Below are positions 44,632 through 53,611 of a stretch of 64,000 bases of DNA, one piece after another. The number at the start of each line of letters is the position of its first letter. Position 1 is the stretch's first letter. The position numbers and the translations under genes were made by a program. The DNA is from Maridesulfovibrio sp. (lineage in GTDB: Bacteria > Desulfobacterota > Desulfovibrionia > Desulfovibrionales > Desulfovibrionaceae). Below the pieces are notes generated by a model, which worked only from the letters and a program-made list of their open reading frames with translations, was not told the origin of the DNA and ran no database searches. The DNA lies in assembly GCF_963678865.1 (NCBI RefSeq), contig NZ_OY787459.1, forward strand, positions 1,640,501-1,704,500. The letters run 5' to 3'.

Positions 44632-44756
44632 AGGTTGTTGAAAACGGCGTTCTGCGTCGTTGCTTCAGAAAGTTCACCTCCTCACGTACGCTGAGTACGC
44701 CCCGGCTTTGAGCTTATTCTGCGCCTAGCATCTCACCATTTTTGAACAGCCTGTAT
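44632..44756. repeat. Dispersed intergenic repeat with inverted ends
   Basis: About 125 bp beginning CAGGTTGTTGAAAACGGCG and ending with the near-reverse complement CCATTTTTGAACAGCCTG. It contains the internal palindrome TACGCTGAGTACG-like core (CGTACGCTGAGTACG). This sequence style is a common non-coding repeat of proteobacteria; it is noncoding here. Confidence 0.65.
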
Positions 44757-44772
44757 TTAATAGGAGAAACAT

Positions 44773-45480
44773 ATGAAAGCCGTTGCCATAGTCGGTAAGA
44801 AAAAAACCGGCAAAACCACTATGGGCCTTGCGCTGGTCAAGAAGCTTACTGAAAAAGGATACAAGGTCGGGGTACTTAAGCATTCCCACCATGGTTTTGA
44901 TGGAGCCGAAGGCTCAGACACCGAAAAATACAAAAAGCTCTCTTCCTGTATAGCTGCATATTCGCCCAGCGAATCATTTGTTTCATGGAAGGAGGAACGA
45001 ACAGTACAGGATCTTGTTCCGCTCATGGACGCTGATATTATTGTCATGGAAGGAGGCAACAAGGTCGGGTGGTTGCCCAGAGTAATCATGGTCCGCGAAG
45101 ACGATGACGACAAGGAATTTTACCCCGAACTGGCCTTGAAACAGATTCCGGCCTGCTCACCGGAAAATCCTCCTTCTGAAGAACTCCTAGAAGAATTGGC
45201 CGAACTTGTGCTGGACAAAGGATTCATCCTGCCGGGCCTCAACTGCGGAGCCTGTGGGCGGGAATTCTGCATGGATTTCGTGGCTGACATTATTGCCGGT
45301 AAGGCCCGAGTTTCCGGGTGTCAGGCCATGAAAACCCAGATGTCTGTGACCTGCAACGGCAACGAACTGGGATTTAACCCATTTGTAGCCGACATGCTCT
45401 CTGCCGGAATAACCGCTATGCTTAAGCAGTTGAAAGGTTACGTGCCCGGAGATATTGAGATTACGATCAAGAACGGTTGA
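44773..45480 (+). CDS. MobB-like GTPase fused to a [4Fe-4S]-type domain
   Basis: 235 residues. The N-terminal part (1-155) is MobB-like: P-loop GKKKTGKTT at 8-16, VGVLKHSHHGFD near 32, VMEGGNKVGW near 91. The C-terminal part has four cysteines in CGACGREFC then C (about 158-182), the pattern of a Fe-S cluster, and ends GDIEITIKN. MobB assists attachment of GMP to molybdopterin. The fused cysteine domain is unusual. First gene of a molybdenum-cofactor cluster with two MoeA genes behind it. Confidence 0.85.
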   Translation: MKAVAIVGKKKTGKTTMGLALVKKLTEKGYKVGVLKHSHHGFDGAEGSDTEKYKKLSSCIAAYSPSESFVSWKEERTVQDLVPLMDADIIVMEGGNKVGWLPRVIMVREDDDDKEFYPELALKQIPACSPENPPSEELLEELAELVLDKGFILPGLNCGACGREFCMDFVADIIAGKARVSGCQAMKTQMSVTCNGNELGFNPFVADMLSAGITAMLKQLKGYVPGDIEITIKNG

Positions 45481-45712
45481 TGAAGGATTGCCTCCGGCGG
45501 CCAGACCTGGAGTCCCTCCGGGGGCCAGAGAAACCTTTTGGAAAAAGGTTCTCTGGACTCTTCAAAAACTTTTAATGGTTTAAATAAATTTGTTCTAACT
45601 GAACCAGTTAAATCCACAAAACGGCGAAGCCCTGATAATAAGTTTTGGGATTCTTGAACCCTTTTGGAAAAGGGTTCAAGGCCCCCGGCTGGGCCGCCGG
45701 AGGCATCCATAA
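45481..45712. repeat. Cluster of palindromic intergenic repeats
   Basis: 232 bp between the mobB-like gene and moeA with two strong hairpins: CCAGAGAAACCTTTT / AAAAAGGTTCTCTGG (about 45521-45554) and CTTGAACCCTTTT-GG-AAAAGGGTTCAAG (about 45653-45680). They are flanked by GCCTCCGGCGGC and GCCGCCGGAGGC, inverted copies of the motif also seen near obgE and proB. No gene. Confidence 0.75.
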
Positions 45713-46954
45713 ATGAACCATGAGTTTTTTGAAATAATCAGCAGAGTTGAGTTTGAATCCCTACTGGAATCTTTTCCAGCAGTGGACACAGTGCGTGTTT
45801 CCATTGCCGATGCATTCGGTATGGTCCTAGGTGAAGACATAATTTCACCGGAAGACCTGCCGCCTGCAAACCGTTCCTGTATGGACGGCTACGCGCTCAA
45901 TGCCCGAGACGCCTTCGGCGCAACCGAGGGCAACCCGGCCTATCTGGAATGCTCCGCCACCCTTAAAGTTGACGAAAATCCAGAATTTGAACTCCAGCCC
46001 GGAGAATGTGCAGCCATCCCCACCGGTGGAACCCTGCCTGACGGGGCGGATGCTGTGGTAATGGTCGAGCACACTCAGGATCTGGGTTCCGGTACCATTG
46101 AAATCCGCAAGTCCTCCGCCCCCGGCGAACACACCATGCTTAAAGGGGAAGATGTTGCCAAAGGCAATATTATTTTTCAGGCCGGGCACAAGGTCCGCTT
46201 TCAGGATGTCGGATTGCTGGCTGCGCTGGGAATAAAGGAAGTCTTCATTCACCGAAAACCGCGTGTGGGCATCATCTCCACCGGTGACGAGCTGGTGGAA
46301 ATAGATTCACCGCAAAAAATCGGAACCATTCGTGATGTGAACTCGCACACCCTGCGCTGTCTGGTAAACGGGTCCGGAGCGGAAGCCGTCAATTACGGCA
46401 TTGTCCGTGATGAACTGGATAAGCTTGAAAGCACCCTCGAAAAGGCTATTGCCGAAAACGATCTGGTACTCCTTTCCGGCGGCAGCTCGGTAGGCATGCG
46501 CGACCTGACCGTGCAGGCAATTGAATCCATGCAGGACTCTGCAATCCTCGCCCACGGGGTGGCAATCAGCCCCGGTAAACCGACCATCCTTGGCCGGGCC
46601 GGGAACAAGCCTGTGCTGGGACTGCCCGGACAGGTCACTTCGGTTCAAGTCGTCATGCTGGCGCTGGTAGTTCCGTTTATCCGCCGGCTCATGGGCCAGA
46701 AAAACGCATTTTCCGGAACCGACCGCATGCTGGTTCAGGCTGAACTGGGCCGCAACACCGTATCCAAACCGGGCCGGGAAGATTACGTACGCATGAAGCT
46801 GACCTACCGTGATGGTGAATTGCCATTAGCCGAACCGATTTATGGCAAATCCGGCCTGCTCAAAACTATGATTCAGGCTGACGGGTTGATGATCATCCCG
46901 GCCGACACCGAAGGTTTTTACGCCGGAAACATGGTAAACATCTGGAAAATATAA
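45713..46954 (+). CDS. moeA: Molybdopterin molybdotransferase MoeA
   Basis: 413 residues with the MoeA pattern: PPANRSCMDGYAL near 46-58, IPTGGTLPDGADAVVMVEHT near 102-121, VGIISTGDELVE near 185, LLSGGSSVGMRD near 256 and GLPGQVTSV near 303. It inserts molybdate (or tungstate) into adenylylated molybdopterin. It precedes a second MoeA-domain gene by 39 bp, a pairing known in anaerobes that load both Mo and W. Confidence 0.93.
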   Translation: MNHEFFEIISRVEFESLLESFPAVDTVRVSIADAFGMVLGEDIISPEDLPPANRSCMDGYALNARDAFGATEGNPAYLECSATLKVDENPEFELQPGECAAIPTGGTLPDGADAVVMVEHTQDLGSGTIEIRKSSAPGEHTMLKGEDVAKGNIIFQAGHKVRFQDVGLLAALGIKEVFIHRKPRVGIISTGDELVEIDSPQKIGTIRDVNSHTLRCLVNGSGAEAVNYGIVRDELDKLESTLEKAIAENDLVLLSGGSSVGMRDLTVQAIESMQDSAILAHGVAISPGKPTILGRAGNKPVLGLPGQVTSVQVVMLALVVPFIRRLMGQKNAFSGTDRMLVQAELGRNTVSKPGREDYVRMKLTYRDGELPLAEPIYGKSGLLKTMIQADGLMIIPADTEGFYAGNMVNIWKI

Positions 46955-46993
46955 TTTTTGTTTCGATACAGCTGTTAAATTGAGGACAACAAA

Positions 46994-48925
46994 ATGACTG
47001 ACCGCAATATCTATCTGAAAACCATCCCTGTTCACGAAGCTGTTAAGGCAGCTATGGAAAATCTTGACCGTGAAGCACTGGTTCAAACTGAAACCATTCC
47101 GGTTCACGAAGCTCTTGGCCGGGTCACAGCTGAAGCGGTAATCGCCCGCTGTTCCTCGCCCACTTATCACTCTGCAGCAATGGACGGTTACGCGGTAAAA
47201 AGCGACACAACTTTCACCGCCCGTGAAGGCCAGCCCCTTCTGTTGAAAAAAGGCACTGACTGCATTGCGGTAAACACCGGGAATCCCCTGCCGGACGGGA
47301 TGGATGCCATTATCATGATTGAGCATGTGGTGGATGATGGTGAGAATATTTCCATCGAAGCCCCGGCTTTCCCGTGGCAGCATGTGCGCCGTATCGGTGA
47401 AGATATTGTAGCAACAGAAATGCTTCTGCCGCGCAAGCATACCATCTCGGCATTTGACATGGGAGCTCTACTTTCCGCCGGAATATATGAGCTCAAGGTT
47501 TATGAAAGAATTCGCATGACCTTTATACCGACCGGGGACGAAGTACTGCCCTTTGCGGACCATCCAACTCCCAAACCGGGAGAAGTCATTGAATCAAATT
47601 CACAGGTTTTCAAATCCCTTGCAGCCGGGCTGGATGTAGAATTCAGCTATACCGCTCCGGTCAAGGACCGCGAAGAAAAGCTGACAGCTGCGGTAGAAGC
47701 TGCCCTCAAGGATTCGCACATCGTAGTTGTCGGGGCTGGCTCATCGGCAGGGAGCAAGGATTTTACCCGCATAGTTTTTGAAAAACTGGGTAAGCTGCTG
47801 GTCCACGGAATAGCTGTCATGCCCGGCAAACCCACGGTTCTGGGTACAGCGCAAGGTAAGCTGCTGGTCGGTGCTCCCGGCTACCCGGTCAGCGCGGTGG
47901 TCTGCTTTGAAGATGTGCTTACCCCGATCATTTCATGGCTGGCAGGCAAATATGAACCGCAAAGAGACAAAGTTCAGGTCCGCCTTGCCCGGCGAACTCC
48001 CTCCAAACCCGGTCTTGAAGAAATCGTACGGCTGGCTATCGGACAGGTTGACGGCGAATATATCGGAGTTCCCCTTTCGCGGGGAGCAGGCATGATAACC
48101 ACCCTGACCAAGGCACAGGGATTTACCCGCATCCCGGCTGAAAGTGAGGGGGTGGAAATAAACTCCAATGTTGAAGTGGAGCTTTTCTCCGGCCGTTCAG
48201 AACTGGACAAGGTGCTCATGCACGTTGGCAGCCATGACAACACCATCGACATGCTGGCAGACATGCTCATGGGAGGAAAGGATCCGCTGCGTCTGGTTTC
48301 CACCCATGCCGGATCCATGGGCGGATTGACTGCGCTGAAAAACAATATGGCCCTCTTCGCCGGAGCGCATCTTTTTGATCCAGAGACGGATGATTTCAAC
48401 TTTCCGTTCATTGAAAGATATCTGCCCGGAATGGAAGTAACGGTGATTAACCTCGCCATCCGTCATCAGGGCTTTATTGTTCCCAAAGAAAACCCGAAGG
48501 GCATCGAGGGTATCCAATCTCTCGGAAATTTGCAGATTAATTTCATTAACCGCCAGCGTGGAGCCGGGACACGAATCCTCTTCGACTACCACATGAAAAA
48601 AGCAGGATTGAAACCGGAGAATATCCTCGGCTATGACCGCGAAGAGTTCACCCACATGGCTGTAGCTGCCAATGTGCTCACCGGTGCAGCCGACTGCGGA
48701 CTGGGTATCTTTGCCGCAGCCAAGGCATTGGACCTCGACTTTGTACCGCTGGCACATGAACGTTATGACCTGGTCATCCCCCGGAAATATATGGAAGACA
48801 ACAGGATAAAAACACTGCTGGAACTCATAAAATCTGATAAAGTAAAACAAGCTATCAATGAACTTGGCGGCTACGAAACTGACCTTACCGGACAGGAAAT
48901 GAATCCGGGAGTCGGATTAGGCTAA
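46994..48925 (+). CDS. MoeA-domain protein fused to a periplasmic-binding-protein-like domain
   Basis: 643 residues. MoeA domain at 1-405 (SAAMDGYAVKSDT, NTGNPLPDGMDAIIMIEHV, FIPTGDEVLPF, GAGSSAGSKDF, GAPGYPVSA). The PBP-like domain at about 410-640 (VSTHAGSMGGLTALK, RQRGAGTRILFDYHMKK, DCGLGIFAAAKALDL) is as in ModE/LysR-linked molybdate-sensing modules. A cytoplasmic protein because there is no signal peptide. Probably a second, metal-selective insertase or a sensor coupled to cofactor synthesis. Confidence 0.9.
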   Translation: MTDRNIYLKTIPVHEAVKAAMENLDREALVQTETIPVHEALGRVTAEAVIARCSSPTYHSAAMDGYAVKSDTTFTAREGQPLLLKKGTDCIAVNTGNPLPDGMDAIIMIEHVVDDGENISIEAPAFPWQHVRRIGEDIVATEMLLPRKHTISAFDMGALLSAGIYELKVYERIRMTFIPTGDEVLPFADHPTPKPGEVIESNSQVFKSLAAGLDVEFSYTAPVKDREEKLTAAVEAALKDSHIVVVGAGSSAGSKDFTRIVFEKLGKLLVHGIAVMPGKPTVLGTAQGKLLVGAPGYPVSAVVCFEDVLTPIISWLAGKYEPQRDKVQVRLARRTPSKPGLEEIVRLAIGQVDGEYIGVPLSRGAGMITTLTKAQGFTRIPAESEGVEINSNVEVELFSGRSELDKVLMHVGSHDNTIDMLADMLMGGKDPLRLVSTHAGSMGGLTALKNNMALFAGAHLFDPETDDFNFPFIERYLPGMEVTVINLAIRHQGFIVPKENPKGIEGIQSLGNLQINFINRQRGAGTRILFDYHMKKAGLKPENILGYDREEFTHMAVAANVLTGAADCGLGIFAAAKALDLDFVPLAHERYDLVIPRKYMEDNRIKTLLELIKSDKVKQAINELGGYETDLTGQEMNPGVGLG

Positions 48926-48950
48926 AAAGCAACATCTTGCCGGAGGAGCT

Positions 48951-49436
48951 ATGAACAAGGACAAGGATCACATTGTCAGGCAGAAATGCCGCGAAAACGT
49001 TATTGGTTTTGCTCCCTTCCGCTACCGCTTCGGCAAGGAAAATTTAATCCGTGAAGGTCTGCTCAATATCGGAAAATTCGAAGACCATGAAGGCGGCCAT
49101 CTGGTGCTGACCTTTATCTTTGATTCCGATTCAATCATGACCGATAACGACATCCTAGACCGCATGGCGCGGTTGGACTTCGGTCCTCTGATCAAGAAAG
49201 GGCTGCTCACCGCTCTGCGCAACTCCGCCGAGTTCGAGCAGAATGAGGACTTCGCCATGCACGAGTTTAGCTTTTACTTTGATAAAATGCCCAAGGACAT
49301 CCCCAGACTGCTCAAGCATTGCTTCATTCCCTTCTTCTTGGATCATCTTTACATGCGCATCGGCGATATTGAATGGATGGAAAGGGACGCAGGTAGGGGA
49401 TGGCTTTGCCGGTTGAAAGACAGTTTTCACAAATAA
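48951..49436 (+). CDS. Conserved hypothetical protein behind the Mo-cofactor genes
   Basis: 161 residues, GGAGG seven bases before the ATG. Acidic/aromatic-rich and soluble, without signal peptide or obvious metal motif. I do not recognise the family. Only 25 bp behind the MoeA-PBP gene and followed at 27 bp by the tautomerase gene, so co-transcribed with the cofactor cluster. Confidence 0.7.
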   Translation: MNKDKDHIVRQKCRENVIGFAPFRYRFGKENLIREGLLNIGKFEDHEGGHLVLTFIFDSDSIMTDNDILDRMARLDFGPLIKKGLLTALRNSAEFEQNEDFAMHEFSFYFDKMPKDIPRLLKHCFIPFFLDHLYMRIGDIEWMERDAGRGWLCRLKDSFHK

Positions 49437-49463
49437 TAACTTTATAAAAAATTGAGAGACAAA

Positions 49464-49658
49464 ATGCCTGTAATAAAAGTTGAAATGTTCGAAGGTAGAA
49501 CTGTGGAACAGAAAAGGGAACTTGTGGAAGTATTCTCCAAAGAAATGGCTCGGATCACCGGATGCAGCGTAGAGTCCATCTATGTTGTCATTGATGAGGT
49601 AAAAAAGGAAAACTGGGGAGCAGGAGGAGAGCTTTGTTCTGACAAGTTTCCGGATTAA
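49464..49658 (+). CDS. 4-oxalocrotonate tautomerase family protein
   Basis: 64 residues. Starts MPVIKVEMFEGRTVEQKREL, so Pro2 becomes the catalytic N-terminal proline after Met removal; the conserved arginine in GRTVEQKR is also present. Oligomeric enzymes of this family interconvert keto and enol forms. The substrate here is unknown. The earlier in-frame start at 49452 would bury the proline and is rejected. A terminator follows. Confidence 0.88.
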   Translation: MPVIKVEMFEGRTVEQKRELVEVFSKEMARITGCSVESIYVVIDEVKKENWGAGGELCSDKFPD

Positions 49659-49682
49659 TTTTTACACTGCAATTCAAAAGCA

Positions 49683-49718
49683 GGCCCCCGGCAGGAATTT
49701 CCCGCCGGGGGCTTGTTT
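49683..49718 (+). terminator. Terminator behind the tautomerase gene
   Basis: GCCCCCGGC pairs with GCCGGGGGC, with an inner GGAA/TTCC extension, followed by TTGTTTT. Confidence 0.85.
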
Positions 49719-49742
49719 TATAAACTAATTCCTTAACAAACC

Positions 49743-50390
49743 CTACTTCTCATGGACTTCCCATTCCTCGGCCTTGTAGTCCTCGGGTACTTCTTCCCAG
49801 CCGGAGAACATGGCCGCTATGTGGGCAGTTATGTTATGTCCGGTGGTGGTCATGTAGATATGAACCACTAGGAAGGCCAGCAGTGCGTAAGCGCAGGCCA
49901 TATGGACATTGGCGACCACGTTCAGGCTCAGGAAATCCAAGCCGTAGGCGGCCCAGTCATTGTAGGTCCAATAAAGAAGACCGGTTACCATCTGCAAAGG
50001 CAGCAGGATTGCCGACAATCCAAGGTAAACCAGACGTTGCAAGGGATTGTGCTTGGCATCCTTGCTCTTATGTACCGGGTGATCTTCACCCTTGAATATG
50101 CCGGAAGCATAGTACATGGCCACATCAAAAAGCTTCTTGGAAGTGGGGATGTACTGCTTCCACTCCCCGGTGGTCAGCAGCCAGAAAATGATGAACACGA
50201 ACAGGATCAGCCAGCTGATTCCCAAGGTGTTGTGCAGATCCACGGCCTTTTCAAATCCGAATAGGGTAAACACCCCGTGAACTTCAAGCCCGGTAATCAT
50301 GAGCAGCATAATCAGAATGGACTGGGTCCAGTGCCAGAAACGCTCGAACTTCGAATAGAGATAGATCTTCTTCATGTTATGTCCGGTCAT
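49743..50390 (-). CDS. Cytochrome b561/b-type membrane subunit of the octaheme operon
   Basis: 215 residues, about four membrane helices. Histidines suited to heme b ligation: FERFWHWTQ near 18, VDLHNTLG near 53, ANVHMACAYAL and VVHIYMTTTGH toward the C terminus, as in hydrogenase/formate dehydrogenase b-type subunits. It should exchange electrons with the menaquinone pool. Last gene of the operon; AAGGAGG precedes the first ATG, which overlaps the region behind the octaheme cytochrome stop (2 bp gap). Confidence 0.85.
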   Translation of the reverse strand: MTGHNMKKIYLYSKFERFWHWTQSILIMLLMITGLEVHGVFTLFGFEKAVDLHNTLGISWLILFVFIIFWLLTTGEWKQYIPTSKKLFDVAMYYASGIFKGEDHPVHKSKDAKHNPLQRLVYLGLSAILLPLQMVTGLLYWTYNDWAAYGLDFLSLNVVANVHMACAYALLAFLVVHIYMTTTGHNITAHIAAMFSGWEEVPEDYKAEEWEVHEK

Positions 50391-50392
50391 GA

Positions 50393-52021
50393 CTAATCCT
50401 CCTTACGGCCTGACATGAAAATGCGGCCAAGGGCATGCAGGATGACACCCACTGCAGAGGCAAGCACTATGAACCCGCCCCCGGCATCAACCACAGAGGA
50501 GGCATCGCGTCCGGGCATGTAGAAACAGGTCATCTTGGCAAGGCGGCCCTGCTTGCTATGGCATTCTTCACAAGCTACCGCGTTTTCCTTAGGCGCGACC
50601 ATGTGGGTGGTCGGATAGACGTATTCGGTTTCCACGAATCCCACTTCTCCGCTGAAAGGCAATCCGGCATACTCCATTCCGGCCTTCGCAGCTTCAGTCC
50701 AGTCATATCCCTTCCAGTAGGCGGCCTTGTCCTTGCCGAACAGATGCGGGATGACCATGGTCTTGTTTTCCTTGTCATAAGGAGTCATTCCGCGATGCAC
50801 CTTGAAGGGCATGATCCGGGAATTCTTGTCATTGATGGAACCTACAGGCATGGAAACCCGAACCGGCTTGCCGGGATCAATGACTGTCTTGGCGGTAATC
50901 GTATCGATGGTTCCGTTAAACCAGTAATACTCGGGGACAACATTCTTTTCCCAACGCATATCGCCCTTCTTGGTCATGTATGTCGGCTTGCCCCATTCTC
51001 CCTTTACAACATAAGGCTTGCCGTCCTTCTTCTTACCGGCCTGCGACCAGTCCCACCACATCTTGGTGGGCAATACGCGGGCAAAGGCCGGAATATGACA
51101 GCTCTGGCAGGCCAGCTTGTCAGTATGATCATTGAGCTTCATACCCAGCTCGGACTTATGCGGACGATTACTGTGGCAGGATTCACACATGATCTTGGAG
51201 CCAAGGTCGTCTTCCAGCAGGGACTTGCGTTCGGTTGCTGCCGGAGTCGAATAGATACGGCCCGCAATATCGTGCTTGACCGTGGTGTGGCAACGGACGC
51301 AGGTAAAATTCTGCCCGTCTATACCCATGTGTACGTCAAGAGTCTTTGCAGGCTTAAGCATGGAGGAATCAAGATCACCATGCTTTACACCGTCACCGCC
51401 GCCACCGAAGAAATGGCAGGTACCGCAATTCTTACGAGTCGGACGTCCTACGGACTGGGCAACCTTATTCCATTCAGGAGCTGCGTAGAACTTGCCGTTC
51501 CCCTTAAACGTCATGCCCGGCGGGGGAGCAGGATTACCGGCTCCGGCAGGAAACTTCTTGTAAGTTCCGGTTTGCTCATGGCAGACGAGACAATCGATCT
51601 TTTCCTGCGAAGTGAAATCAAAATCCTTATTCTTCCATCCATAACCTGCGTGACAGGAGGTGCAGCGCGGTTCGTTGGATTGAATGTTGATACAGAAGTT
51701 GTTGACGACCAGACCGCCCTTACCAACCTTGAGTTCCTTCTCCGCCTTTGGATCAAGCCAGGTCCAGTGAATGGTCTTGTGAAACTGGTGTCCGGCCTCG
51801 GTATGACAGGTCAGACAGGCCTTGGTAACTTCCGGTCCGCTCTTAAAAGGTTGCTTCAACGCGTCGAACTTGGAATGGTCAGCTGTAATCCAAAGCTCCT
51901 TGCCCTTGGTCGCTTGACGTGCCATTTCCCTACCCGGAGCAGTATCCCCGGCGGCAAATGCGCTTGCGCCCAGAAAGACCACCGCAGCCAGCAGCAGTAC
52001 TGAGTTCCGCATCAATCTCAT
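50393..52021 (-). CDS. Octaheme tetrathionate-reductase-family c-type cytochrome
   Basis: 542 residues from the ATG at 52021 (GGAGG six bases upstream; neighbouring ATGs are alternatives). Signal peptide MRLMRNSVLLLAAVVFLGAS and cleavage near AFA-AGD. Eight CxxCH heme motifs: CLTCH, CTSCH, CLVCH, CGTCH, CVRCH, CESCH, CQSCH and CEECH. A C-terminal hydrophobic helix (GFIVLASAVGVILHALGRI) may anchor it to the membrane. The family reduces tetrathionate, nitrite or hydroxylamine in vitro; the physiological substrate is uncertain. It acts on the periplasmic side with the neighbouring FeS, membrane and cytochrome b subunits. Confidence 0.92.
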   Translation of the reverse strand: MRLMRNSVLLLAAVVFLGASAFAAGDTAPGREMARQATKGKELWITADHSKFDALKQPFKSGPEVTKACLTCHTEAGHQFHKTIHWTWLDPKAEKELKVGKGGLVVNNFCINIQSNEPRCTSCHAGYGWKNKDFDFTSQEKIDCLVCHEQTGTYKKFPAGAGNPAPPPGMTFKGNGKFYAAPEWNKVAQSVGRPTRKNCGTCHFFGGGGDGVKHGDLDSSMLKPAKTLDVHMGIDGQNFTCVRCHTTVKHDIAGRIYSTPAATERKSLLEDDLGSKIMCESCHSNRPHKSELGMKLNDHTDKLACQSCHIPAFARVLPTKMWWDWSQAGKKKDGKPYVVKGEWGKPTYMTKKGDMRWEKNVVPEYYWFNGTIDTITAKTVIDPGKPVRVSMPVGSINDKNSRIMPFKVHRGMTPYDKENKTMVIPHLFGKDKAAYWKGYDWTEAAKAGMEYAGLPFSGEVGFVETEYVYPTTHMVAPKENAVACEECHSKQGRLAKMTCFYMPGRDASSVVDAGGGFIVLASAVGVILHALGRIFMSGRKED

Positions 52022-52079
52022 CTCCATCCTCCGATAGTTATAGATGACCGGGACCCTTAACCCCGGATACTTTACATCT

Positions 52080-52544
52080 TTAACGGCGCAAACCTGACAA
52101 TCCCTCCAGATAAGGCTTCCGCCCGCGGAAAAAAGCATACATGGCCGCCATACCCAGCAACATTGCCGCACCCAGATGGGTCCAATCGATGAGCATGACC
52201 GTAAAAGGGTCAAAAGTGACCGAATGCAGGTTCTTGACTACCCGCAACACTCCGGTTCCGAGAACAATCACGTACAGCCCCACCCGCAGCATTCCGGAAG
52301 AAGTCAGCTTGAAATATTCCTTCCCGGCTGCTGCAAAAATGGTCAGCAGGTACAGAACCATAAAAATGAGAACTGCCCCGAATATGTAATGAATCTTGTT
52401 GGTCAGATAGAAATCAGCCAGCCAGCCCAGTCCCGGAAGATCCGCGATGTAGTACCGCTTGAAAATGGGCATCTGAGCAGCCCCGGTCAGAGCCATTATA
52501 AATATAGTCAGTTTGAAAAGACGCGAGAAGAGAGGGCTAGTCAT
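52080..52544 (-). CDS. Membrane subunit of the octaheme operon
   Basis: 154 residues from the ATG at 52544 (GAAGGACA site). Four hydrophobic helices with His residues (NKIHYIFGA, NLHSVTFD, IDWTHLGAA) compatible with heme b or quinone binding. It resembles small membrane anchors of formate-dehydrogenase-like complexes. It overlaps the FeS gene by 8 bp. Confidence 0.75.
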   Translation of the reverse strand: MTSPLFSRLFKLTIFIMALTGAAQMPIFKRYYIADLPGLGWLADFYLTNKIHYIFGAVLIFMVLYLLTIFAAAGKEYFKLTSSGMLRVGLYVIVLGTGVLRVVKNLHSVTFDPFTVMLIDWTHLGAAMLLGMAAMYAFFRGRKPYLEGLSGLRR

Positions 52545-53523
52545 TGTCCTTCCTCCCTGCTGCAGATGCAAAATAATTTCCGGCCTTGATAAGCCCGGCA
52601 GCAATCCCGGCAAAAGGAGCTATGCCTACAGCGTAAGCCAGCTTTTCCTCATCGGCCATGGAATCTTCCACCGGGGAAAGTCCGGGCTTTCCGGCCCCTT
52701 TTTCCACTGCCTCATCAAGCAGGTTGAAAGGTACCGGGGAAAGATAAAGAGTATTGGTACCGCCGTTTTCTTCCTCGCCGTATATAAACATGTTGTTCTG
52801 CTCCGCCAGTTCATGGGCCTTTCTGATAATTTCACTGCGCGGACCGATGGTCTGCACACCTTCAGGACAAGCTTCAATACAGGCCGGAATCCCACCATCA
52901 GCTATGCGGTCATAGCAGCGGTCACACTTGTACATGACCCCGTTTCCGGCAAAATTGGGGAGCAGCCGCAGATAGAGCCCAACTCCGGTCTGACGCTGGG
53001 GAATATGCCACGGGCAGACCGCACGGCACTTGGCCCCGCCTAGGCAGACCTCTTCATTGATGCGCACGATGCCGTTTTTCTGCTTTCCGGCAGCACCCCA
53101 CGGGCAAAGGTTTGCGCAAGGCGCATTGCGGCAGTGCAGACAACGTCGGGGAATGTTGACTTCATGGATTTCACCATTGAATTCAACCTCCGCACTCTGG
53201 ATATACAGCCAGTTGTAGGGTGTTAGACGGTCATCCACATCCCTGCGCCCGGACCAGTCCTCAATCTTAACCCGGCTCTTGGGATACATTTCAGGGTAAG
53301 GCTTATCAGGTTTGGGAAACTTGTGTTCATTGGCTTCATGACAGGCAGAGACGCACTCTCCGCAACCGATACACTTTGAAAGGTCCAGCAGAGTGCATAA
53401 CTCTTCATCGCTGCTGCCCGCAGCAACAGCTGTCTCGCGGACTGGAAGTAGCACCGCACCACCTGCGGCTCCCAACCCCTTAAGGAAAGACCTTCGTGAA
53501 ATTCCACTATTCTTATTCGACAT
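52537..53523 (-). CDS. Tat-exported multi-[4Fe-4S] ferredoxin subunit
   Basis: 328 residues. Twin-arginine signal SRRSFLKGLGAAGGA at 9-23, then four ferredoxin cysteine clusters: CIGCGECVSAC, CLHCRNAPCANLC, CLGGAKCRAVC and CDRCYDRIADGGIPAC, the DmsB/HybA/NrfC-type layout. The C-terminal part contains a hydrophobic stretch (AYAVGIAPFAGIAAGLI). It carries electrons between the quinone-linked membrane subunits and the octaheme cytochrome at the periplasmic face. First gene after the -24/-12 promoter. Confidence 0.9.
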   Translation of the reverse strand: MSNKNSGISRRSFLKGLGAAGGAVLLPVRETAVAAGSSDEELCTLLDLSKCIGCGECVSACHEANEHKFPKPDKPYPEMYPKSRVKIEDWSGRRDVDDRLTPYNWLYIQSAEVEFNGEIHEVNIPRRCLHCRNAPCANLCPWGAAGKQKNGIVRINEEVCLGGAKCRAVCPWHIPQRQTGVGLYLRLLPNFAGNGVMYKCDRCYDRIADGGIPACIEACPEGVQTIGPRSEIIRKAHELAEQNNMFIYGEEENGGTNTLYLSPVPFNLLDEAVEKGAGKPGLSPVEDSMADEEKLAYAVGIAPFAGIAAGLIKAGNYFASAAGRKDND

Positions 53524-53596
53524 ACGTATTCCTCTTCAAACGGTAATAACTTCAGAGTCATCTTGAAAACGACATTTTTTATGTATCTGTTGCTGA

Positions 53597-53611
53597 GCAG
53601 AATCCGTACCT
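53597..53611 (-). promoter_or_regulatory. Sigma-54 promoter of the octaheme respiratory operon
   Basis: Minus-strand AGGTACGGATTCTGCT matches TGGYACG-N4-TTGCW with the GG and GC doublets exactly ten bases apart; two consensus positions differ. The predicted start near 53585 leaves a 62-base leader before the FeS gene. The divergent gene is a sigma-54 activator. Confidence 0.75.

Noticed and set aside
50435..52003. 522-residue plus-strand open frame
   Set aside because: It lies entirely antisense to the octaheme cytochrome, whose eight CxxCH motifs and signal peptide prove the minus strand to be coding.
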